NCBI GenBank assembly: GCA_947561585.1
Contig: CANNZV010001043.1
Span: 251,467-315,466, forward strand
DNA length: 64,000 nt
From: Caprella mutica
Taxonomy: Eukaryota > Arthropoda > Malacostraca > Amphipoda > Caprellidae
Direction: 5' to 3'
Below are positions 57,401-64,000 of this stretch, one piece after another (the stretch's first letter is position 1; every line of letters starts with the position of its first letter). The translations under genes and the position numbers were made by a program. The notes under the pieces were generated by a model, which did not search any database, was not told the origin of the DNA, and worked only from the letters and a program-made list of their open reading frames with translations.

Positions 57401-60400
57401 CATGAATCATAGCTAGAACCAGGAAATGTTATCATAAGACAATTCTGCTGAGTAGTTAAAATACATTAGCTAAATACAACATATGTAAAATATAAACAAA
57501 TAACAAAGTGTGACTATATTAATACAACAAAGCACACCTTGCAGCTATCTCCATTTGCGAACTTTTTCATTTCATATACATAGCAACCACATCGTCACCA
57601 GTGTGACTCTCAACAAACTCATTGAGTTCGACGCACTGCACCTTTCTCGTACATGCGAACTCTGAGTACTTCGATACTTGCCAACTGTCGTTTGTATATT
57701 CATCGTTAAAGACCGACGCTAGGGTGCAGACCACCTTCCCTTAGTGAATCTAGCAGTAAAATCTTACGCATCAGGACGCGCTACAGATCACTCAAAATTT
57801 CGTGCAGACATTCTTTCGAAGAACAGAGCCTTAAACACCATGATGTCAATCAACACTCCAACCGTCACAGCGAGTCACTTCAGATCGTCAACAGAGATAT
57901 TGACGTTCTTTCTCTTCAGGCTCCAGGTCTACGCACCACATTGAATTGGCGATACGCATCATGGAGTCACAGACTAAACTCAGCGATAGCCGACCCATCA
58001 CGAATTTCCACTGAGAAGCCTCGGCTGTGGTTAACTGTCTATAAAAACGGATAGCACTACCAGCAAGGAGATACTCCACTATCTCCTCCGACCTAACAGA
58101 CTCGGCCTTGCACCTCATTTCGAGGTTTTCACACCATATGACAACATCGCTACCGGTCCCAGAGAACTGACCCACGGTTCTATCTAATCTGCCCAAAATT
58201 AGACCACGGAAAACCATAATAGCAGAGCTAAGTTGCTTCAATAAAGCAGCAGTCTGCCCTTCCAATGGTGTGGTGACCGCAGATTTTGTCTCTGCCCTTG
58301 TGGAATAAACGGATCCCATCGGGTCCAAGATTTCCCATGAGCCCCCCGAGCGTTTCCAAAAACACCACAATGTTATTCTACAATAAAACAAATCCAGATT
58401 ATGCAAACTAGTACTAGGAAAAAATACCCAAAAATCCACCCGGAAAATATTTCCCTAGAAAAGGAGACCTCCACGACAAAAATGAAATATGTAATAGTAA
58501 TTTTCATCCTAATTTTGTCCTAATATACCTACTGAAAGAATAAAAAGAAAATATTAGATAGAAAAACATGTACTTATATACCAAATTACAGCAGTTTGAA
58601 TAAATCAATATAGTGATTTGTAAAATCTGCTATACATATATAACTAAAGGATTAAATTGTAGGCTATGGTCTTGATAAGGTCGATTTGTAACTGAATGAT
58701 ATTCGTTTCATATTTTTCCACAACATTATGGAGTCTATCAAAACAAATCTATATTTGCGCTTTTCCGCAGGAGGAGAATTACCAGCACTAAGTTGCTCTA
58801 AGCGATGTTTCTGATATTAATGTTTTTGAACATTTTTTAGAAAACTCCACAAATTTTGATGAGAACACCCAACACTATAGCAACTACGAAGACTCGGATT
58901 CCGCCTTCAATACCATGGTTTGTCTTCGGATGATTACTTTTCACTCTTATCATCATTCTTATTTATATGTTCCACGCAACGTCAGCTTGAATAATGCATT
59001 TTTTCTTGATCTCCTCTGTTGTCTTCATATGTAATTGTCTTCTAAGTAGTCTGTAACTTATTTAAATATTACTTTTTCGTTATTTTTACAGCTACATTGA
59101 CTACACAACACACAAATGTGATGTATTTAGCTTCAGACTGGTGGTCAAGGATTAAAACTAGGGGCTTGTAGGGCACAAAAATGTTATTATGAGACGATTT
59201 TATCCGAAAGAATTATTTCCGGGGGACTTTTTCCGCCGGGGAATTTTTTCCAGATACCATGCAAACTGGATCTCATTTCTGTTCCAGACAGACAAACAAA
59301 CTCGGCAGACTCTTTCCAGCAGACTCCAGTCTGGTTTCAATTCATAGAGTTCTAATCTAACAAACACTCTGCAGTGATGCTTGCCCGCTAACAAAATTAC
59401 TTAGCTGTATTACAGACGAAGAGAATCCACCCTCCAAAACGACTTTCCAAGTCATAAGTTCCAACAAGCTAACACTAGTTATTCACAGTAAAACGATAGG
59501 AGCAGTAATCAACTGCTCTATAATCTAGCTCACTCTGTAAGAACTCTGCGACAACTGAATGAATCTACGCGCCAGTACACACCACTGCACCACCACACGG
59601 TCCACATCAGTACCATACCATGGAAATCACACACGTGTACCATATATAAATTATCAGATTTTAATTTTCCCCTATGGTACACTGAAGATGATATAGATAT
59701 CATACCTACTTCTACTCTTGATACAAATGATATACTGGAAAAAAATACGATCCAAATTGACTCTAAATTGGAGATTGTCTCAAAACCGAATCAAAAAAGT
59801 GGGTCAATTTGACTCGTCCTAATATTTTACTCAAAAACAAGAAGTATTGACTACTAATTCAAAGTCAGATTGACTCAGGTAGAGTCAATAAAGAAAAAGG
59901 ACTCAAATAATTGAGTTTTCCAGCCTTGATTCAAGCGATAAGTCAGGTTGACTCGCAATTTTTTTTCAGTGTACAATCATGACACCAATGATTCAATCAT
60001 TACATTGAATTTGAGTAATTATTGGGGTGAATAACGTACGTGAACCATCAGATACACATTTATACCACCGCGTGGTAGCAGTGTTAAAATAATATAATAC
60101 TAAGTAAAAATTTAGTAGTGGGGTTCATGTTTCCAATTTTTTCAGTTCCACATGAATGTCATTCTAATTCAAGTGGGTGTTTCATTCTTCATAGTGGCAG
60201 AGATGGCTGCTAATCGACACAGTGCTCTGCTATCCATAGCCAAGATGGTTATGATGACTCTACTGGTTAGTAGAGAAACATCACTGGGAAAGTACAGTAG
60301 TTGTACAGTGGGCGTTAACATAGGGCATGTAATAATTTGACCATTATATATTTCATATTGACCTACGATTACCGGATCTTCCGGACCGAAAAAAATCAGC

Positions 60401-61470
60401 CGTTGATTCTTACTAGTGGAGCGAATAATAAACAATGGTAGCTTTCACACTAACTTGTTCTAGAACGGTCACCGTGTTGATAACCTGTACACCAACTAAA
60501 ACAGACGGTTGCCGTCCGTTTGCTGTCCGGTGTCCTTTGCATATTAGAGCCAGTGATTCAATTCTCCTTTTCACATTTCTAGTTTAAACTCTGTGTCCAC
60601 TGTCCATTCAATAGTGCATCGATGTGTTTGGAAAATGAGCAAAGAAATTGGTTTAGAACGCCTAACGCTCTTTAAATTCCTACATATTGAATGATGTTAT
60701 CAAAATCCTATAAATGAAATCTTATTTCATTCATTGTCACAGTATAATGATTCACTAAAATATTTGTTGTCGTCTGAAAAATAATGGCTGTCTCTTTTTA
60801 AGCAACTTATTTCATATTTCAATATTATTACCAATTTATTTTTGATGGTTTATTAAATATTTAAATCTTAATTATTAATTGCTTTAACTTCATATTATTA
60901 GGTTCGTCGTTCTACTGACGGTATAATTGTTTGTGTGTGAAAGAATAGATTAACGGAAATTTCCGGCAGGTTTTTTCCCGTTCGGACGAAATCAGGAAGT
61001 GTGAAAGAGGCCATACTGTTAACATCTGCTTTCAAACTACCGTGAACGTTCAAGAACTGAGATATTATAAATTAATTTGGCTGGAAGAGGGATATTTCTT
61101 CAATACTTTATATTGGTCATTGAATCATGATTATTCAATGATAGAACCTAAATCTCCTAGCACTATATCAAGGTTAAGAATTTAAGATTAGGTTAAAATT
61201 TTAATACCGAACTATCAACTATCTTTTGTGATTACTCTTGGTTAAATTCGTTAGGTTAGTGAGCACTGTAAAATCCTAGTATATAAAATTGCAGTAAATT
61301 TGAATGTCACTCCAGTTTATGATGATTCCAATGTTATGAATGATTTTCAGGTACCTGGTACATCACTCTTGGCTCATCATCAACAAATTCATTCTTCCAG
61401 ACCTGGAGAACGAGCACCACGTTCTAGTTCGGGTACAACTGAATCTTTGTCATTCAGATCTACGTACTGA
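51215..61470 (+). CDS. TMEM45/DUF716-family multipass membrane protein, five exons
   Basis: Exons 51215-51464, 52300-52399, 52844-52949, 60146-60265 and 61351-61470 join in phase with GT-AG introns to give about 231 residues. The start M-S-C-Q-V is followed by NFIGHAVPGTIFI, the G-H-x-x-P-G signature of the DUF716 (TMEM45) family. Five to six hydrophobic segments follow in the expected places (exon 1 has two, exon 2 one with G-V-I-S-L-F-D, exon 3 one, exon 4 one to two). Family members have about 275 residues and seven segments, so the last part is short: exon 5 in the chained frame is hydrophilic, whereas its +1 frame (to 61600) has a W- and I-rich segment more like the family. The function of TMEM45 proteins in insects is not established. 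Confidence 0.8.
51465..52299 (+). other. Intron 1 of TMEM45-like gene
   Basis: GTGAGT to TTTTTTTTCAG, 835 bp, no other feature seen. Confidence 0.8.
52300..52399 (+). CDS. TMEM45-like exon 2
   Basis: 100 bp, phase 1 to phase 2, with C-Y-G-L-H-V-M-L-Y-I-S-F-G-V-I-S-L-F-D. Donor TATAA|GTGAGT. Confidence 0.88.
52400..52843 (+). other. Intron 2 of TMEM45-like gene, with short tandem repeat
   Basis: 444 bp. 52720-52830 holds about three imperfect 35-40-bp units with CAGTGATT and CTCAGATAGTAC; a matching inverse array lies at 62965-63055. Confidence 0.75.
52844..52949 (+). CDS. TMEM45-like exon 3
   Basis: 106 bp; completes the split Lys codon and encodes L-L-A-M-V-V-N-V-V-L-L-M-Q-H, one membrane segment. 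Donor AACAGG|GTGAGA. Confidence 0.85.
53706..55645. mobile_element. hAT-type transposon remnant, 1940 bp
   Basis: Ends CAGTGATGGGATTCAA inverted at both termini, with AACCGG inside each. Perfect 8-bp repeats TACATTAG flank it (53698-53705 and 55646-55653). A 124-codon minus-strand frame (53702-54076) and two others are too short and unrecognisable to be an intact transposase. Nested inside the old LTR element. Confidence 0.9.
54910..55235. mobile_element. Inverted-repeat element with GCGTGCCGCC end, nested in hAT
   Basis: Left arm GGGGAGCGTGCCGCC, then GATCATTAAACAATCATGAA and GTACAACAAACTAGCGG; right arm is the inverse with divergence (GGTACGCCTCC, GTTTGTTGTACTGAACACTT). The same module stands in FB3 and FB2. 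Confidence 0.7.
55690..57110 (-). pseudogene. pol remnant of the LTR retrotransposon (RT and RNase H)
   Basis: In shifting minus-strand frames: an RT palm-like V-D-D block near 57050-57110, G-P-Y-P-T-V-G-W-L and further thumb sequence (56750-56850), then Q-D-P-V-T-G-R-W-C-V and V-T-V-W-T-D-A-S (56640-56700), the start of an RNase H domain, and S-H-I-N-V-A-E at about 56550-56580. Stops and shifts are frequent, including a stop right after the RNase H start. Beyond 56450 the reading is too decayed to assign. Confidence 0.65.
57888..58300 (-). pseudogene. gag remnant of the LTR retrotransposon
   Basis: Minus-strand frame with D-V-V-I-W-C-E-N-L-E-M-R-C, L-L-A-G-S-A-I-R-F-Y-R-Q-L and T-A-E-A-S-Q-W-K, resembling capsid regions of arthropod LTR elements. 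It follows the LTR block ending near 58300 in the expected order. The frame ends at 57888; no zinc knuckle was found. Confidence 0.6.
58410..59258. mobile_element. FB7: 849-bp inverted-repeat element with 9-bp target duplication
   Basis: Splits an LTR of the old retrotransposon. Perfect 9-bp repeats ATGCAAACT (58401-58409 and 59259-59267). Ends: GTACTAGGAAAAAATACCC on the left and, complemented, GGTATCTGGAAAAAATTCCC on the right, followed inside by short GGAAAAT..CCC-type repeats. The interior is AT-rich, non-coding. Confidence 0.82.
59733..59970. mobile_element. MITE-like inverted repeat with ACTGGAAAAAAAT ends
   Basis: TACTGGAAAAAAATACGA at the left against CACTGAAAAAAAATTGCGA complemented from the right; several TTGACTC motifs inside, on both strands. 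Boundaries and target duplication uncertain. Confidence 0.55.
60146..60265 (+). CDS. TMEM45-like exon 4
   Basis: 120 bp, phase 0, after TTTTTTCAG. Encodes V-I-L-I-Q-V-G-V-S-F-F-I-V-A-E-M and a second hydrophobic run M-V-M-M-T-L-L. Donor CTACTG|GTTAGT. Confidence 0.82.
60266..61350 (+). other. Intron 4 of TMEM45-like gene
   Basis: 1085 bp from GTTAGT to TTTTCAG. Much of it (60437-61012) is a probable MITE. Confidence 0.7.
60437..61012. mobile_element. Probable MITE with CTTTCACACT ends
   Basis: ATGGTAGCTTTCACACTAA on the left and, complemented, ATGGCCTCTTTCACACTTC on the right. No target duplication confirmed. Confidence 0.5.
61351..61470 (+). CDS. TMEM45-like exon 5, frame uncertain
   Basis: Follows TGATTTTCAG. 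In phase with exon 4 it reads V-P-G-T-S-L-L-A and stops at 61468-61470. The +1 frame is open to 61600 and begins L-V-H-H-S-W-L-I-I-N-K-F-I-L-P, nearer to the sixth membrane segment of the family. A missed micro-exon or another donor would be needed to reach it. Confidence 0.5.
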   Translation, partial: VPGTSLLAHHQQIHSSRPGERAPRSSSGTTESLSFRSTY

Positions 61471-61931
61471 TCCTCCTGGTGGTGATCATAGGTTCTACCA
61501 AAACACAAAAATTAAGCTTTTGAGTCCTGAAGAAGTGACCATTGCTTTGGATCTGAATTTTGAAGGAGAATTACTAAGTGTGGTGAAGATGGAAAGATGA
61601 AGTACTCGAATGACTGCAAGAAACATGTACTTTACTATCGATTGTCTGAGGAAACTGGATAAAACATTGAAAAGAACACTCAGAAAAAATCTAAGACATC
61701 GCTGGTGTTTCACGCTCTTCTTACAAACTTTGTCACAAAAAATGCGATGTGCGTGTATCAACTAAAATTTGGATATATTTTGCCTTTTAAGAGCTTAAAT
61801 TTTCTCACTGAGAAAAACGTACAAGTTCTTGAACGCTTTTTGTTACGAAGCTATTGGGTTAAGATGCATCAGTCACAGATTTCTTTCAGAGTGGCAAACA
61901 AAAAGCAATTTGGATCTGGAGTTATTTGCTG

Positions 61932-61937
61932 AATAAA
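61932..61937 (+). terminator. Polyadenylation signal AATAAA
   Basis: First AATAAA downstream of exon 5; a second lies near 62126. Either could end the TMEM45-like transcript. Confidence 0.5.
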
Positions 61938-62257
61938 TATATATGTAGAATATTGAGTTGAATATTGGTCAATTTTTCTGATTATATACGTTGTTTTGCC
62001 CGAAAAACTTCTTGAATAGGAGTTTATAAAGAGCTTGATGTAAGAATTATTTTTCCTTTTATAGATTTATGTATAAATTTATATTGCTGTATTATTTGTT
62101 TGTATTCTTTTTTTTACTTTCATCAATAAAATCCTTATCCTAAAATCCTTATCCTTAATTTACAATTGTCAAGTCCATTACCCTTTTGGTTGATATAAGC
62201 AGCTGCATGAAATTCTCAATCGAAAAAATTTACAATCGGCAGATCTGCTATTATTAA

Positions 62258-62335
62258 GGAGCAAGTAAAGATAACGGACCAGAGTCCGTTATCTTCTACT
62301 AGGTTAAATTCTGGTCCGTTATCTTTACTTGCTCC
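62258..62335. repeat. 78-bp palindromic element related to FB5
   Basis: GGAGCAAGTAAAGATAACGG and its complement at the right end, with an inner GAGTCCGTTATCTT. Same unit as 47249-47646. No target duplication seen. Confidence 0.8.
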
Positions 62336-62964
62336 ATTATTTTCAATTACAGTCAATATTATTAAAAATTTTATCGTAAAATTTTATTTCAATATTCGAC
62401 CAAATACGATAGACTGAAAGTGTTTAATATTTATGATAAAATTACAATTGAATTTTCATTTAATGATTTATTGTCGATTATAATTTAAATCTCTAGAAAT
62501 TAATATAATTACTTTTAAGTGAAGGAGGTAGTAATATTGTCTTTGTAAGTGAACTAGTGCATGCGTGCCGTAAAACTGACGGTATTTATACCATAAGAAT
62601 TCTACGGATACTGATGGTATCCATGACTCCGCTTTTACTCCAATATTTTCAACTGAATAAAATAACATTAAATTTAGTTACTGAAACCATTTATTGAACT
62701 GATATCAGAATAATTTCCTATCCATGCTATCAGCTGCTTGCCAAGCGTATGATAATGATAATTTTATTGAAATAAATTCTTGAATACATGCACATAAAAT
62801 GCCTAAATGAAGAACCATGGACAACTTTTGGTACGGACTGATTTGTTGCCTTTTACAGCCCTTAAAACAAGGCCAATATTATATTACCATGTATTTTGAT
62901 ATTTGAGAAGTTTGATGTTTCGACACCTAACTAATATTTTATTTGTTGTGAATAAGTAAATTAT

Positions 62965-63055
62965 TTTACTATCAGAGAATTGTACTATCAGAGATAAGAG
63001 TCACTGTGATGATGTACTATCAGAGAAAAGAGTCACTGTGATGATGTACTATCAG
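62965..63055. repeat. 32-bp tandem repeat, inverse of the intron 2 repeat
   Basis: GTACTATCAGAGAAAAGAG then TCACTGTGATGAT, about three units, the complement of the 52720-52830 units. Confidence 0.85.
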
Positions 63056-63344
63056 AGAAAAGTAAAAATAGGCCTTATTACCTATTTTATATATCATTAT
63101 TGCATGTGTACCTTTAAATTCATCAAATGAAATACTATATGATAAGTTACAATCATAGTAAATAAATAGAGAAGTATACAAAGTTTCGAATTAATTGACG
63201 GTGAACTTGATCCATTCTTCAGAAAACCGATGTAAACAAATGGCGTCGCATAGAGTACTGTCAAATATTATAAGTATTATTAGTTGAATAGTATAGGTAA
63301 AACGTGATAAAAACAATTATATGGTAGTTAATTTGGTCACCGGA

Positions 63345-63455
63345 GAATTCGCCGTGGGAAATTTCGCCGTCGGAATTTTCGCCGCCGGAATTTTGCCGTT
63401 GGAAAATTTGCCGTTAGGAAAATTCTCCGTAAGGAAAATTCTCCATTAGGAATAT
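63345..63455. repeat. About 16-bp degenerate array (AATTTTCGCCGTCGG)n
   Basis: Seven imperfect units from GGAGAATTCGCCGTGG to AAAATTCTCCATTAGG. Confidence 0.8.
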
Positions 63456-64000
63456 TTAAATAATAATGTAACTGAATATATTTATTCTATGTATGTTAAA
63501 TACTATATAGAAAAAAATATAAATAATAATGTATGACTAAACATATAATATTCCTATTTTATCCCTCGTATTACGTTAGAATCGCAGCAACGAAGATTAT
63601 TATGGATTCTATAATAGAAATGAATGTAATTTTGGTTTAGAGATATCACATACACTTGCAACAGAGATATTTTAAATGTAGCATTCTTCTCAGTGTACTA
63701 CCTTGAAAATACTTGTGTCATTCACAATAATTCAGATTTCAAGAGGGTAAACCGTACAATGTAATACCGATAAATGAATCAATAATTAGGTAGGCATGAA
63801 ACCATCAATAATTCAGAATAGTACAATAATTTGAAAAGCTTTATCTTAAATTCACAATATTAAGCACACAGGAACACTTAACACTTTTAAGAAGAAGTGA
63901 TGCAAACCGACTAGAATTAGCCAAAACACAGCTGACTATCACAAGTGATCTTATTCATCTTTACTGAACATTTTTTTTAACAAAGAAATTAGCTGCGACT
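63456..64000. other. AT-rich end of window, no gene seen
   Basis: No ORF or repeat of note. Confidence 0.4.

Larger units (their letters stand above)
53108..59456 (-). mobile_element. Decayed LTR retrotransposon with nested elements
   Basis: Two diverged LTR-like blocks, 53108-53334 and 58300-59456 (the latter split by FB7), share CCAGATTATGCAAA, TTTCTGTTCCA and AGCTGTATTA.AGACGA in the same order. Between them, on the minus strand, are a gag remnant (57888-58300) and a pol remnant (about 55700-57110) with several frame breaks, and a further fragment at 53347-53601. A hAT element (53706-55645) and FB7 (58410-59258) are inserted. The LTRs differ at many positions and in length, so the insertion is old. 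Exact ends are approximate. Confidence 0.7.
52950..60145 (+). other. Intron 3 of TMEM45-like gene (7.2 kb), transposon-filled
   Basis: Contains the old LTR retrotransposon 53108-59456 in minus orientation with nested hAT and foldback elements, plus the inverted-repeat element 59733-59970. Confidence 0.75.

Noticed and set aside
61705..61932. 75-codon frame downstream of the TMEM45-like gene
   Set aside because: No resemblance to the family and no exon signals; likely 3' UTR.

Overview
The window is eukaryotic nuclear DNA from an animal, most likely an arthropod and probably an insect. The signs are one spliced, intron-rich membrane-protein gene, jockey-type, copia-type, Ty3/gypsy-type, mariner and hAT elements, AT-rich spacers, and a copia primer site of the kind used by insect copia (internal part of initiator tRNA-Met). 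The species cannot be named from sequence alone. No rRNA, tRNA, CRISPR or bacterial-style operon was seen.

Layout. 1-4500: a non-LTR retrotransposon on the minus strand, with an intact ORF1 and a frameshifted ORF2 that runs off the left edge. 4810-16890: a 12.1 kb foldback-like element with 9-bp target duplications; its arms are made of three different tandem arrays in mirrored order. 17337-17868: a small element carrying a broken THAP-domain reading frame. 17914-27453: an inverted-repeat element split by a complete Ty3/gypsy retrotransposon (18537-26957; identical-length LTRs, intact gag and pol, canonical -1 frameshift signal). 27598-34530: a copia element broken by a mariner, a 601-bp TTAA-flanked element and a 517-bp foldback element. 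35042-40310: a second large foldback element built of 10-bp repeats. 40320-51200: AT-rich spacer with small inverted-repeat elements, a 31-bp minisatellite of about 58 copies and other short arrays. 51215-61470: the only clear host gene, a TMEM45/DUF716-family membrane protein on the plus strand in five recognisable exons; its 7.2 kb third intron holds a decayed LTR retrotransposon which itself contains a hAT element and another foldback element. 61500-64000: polyadenylation signals and small repeats.

The strongest pattern is a recurring architecture: inverted-repeat elements whose arms are tandem arrays of 10-30 bp units (108 bp in one case). Four (4810-16890, 32228-32744, 35042-40310, 58410-59258) are flanked by perfect 9-bp direct repeats, and one (47249-47646) by a 9-bp repeat with one mismatch. 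This matches Drosophila Foldback elements in layout and target-duplication length, but the arm sequences differ from one element to the next. No transposase for them lies in the window. Nesting gives a relative order: copia is older than its three insertions; the decayed LTR element in intron 3 is older than its hAT and foldback insertions; and the gypsy copy is the youngest large insertion.
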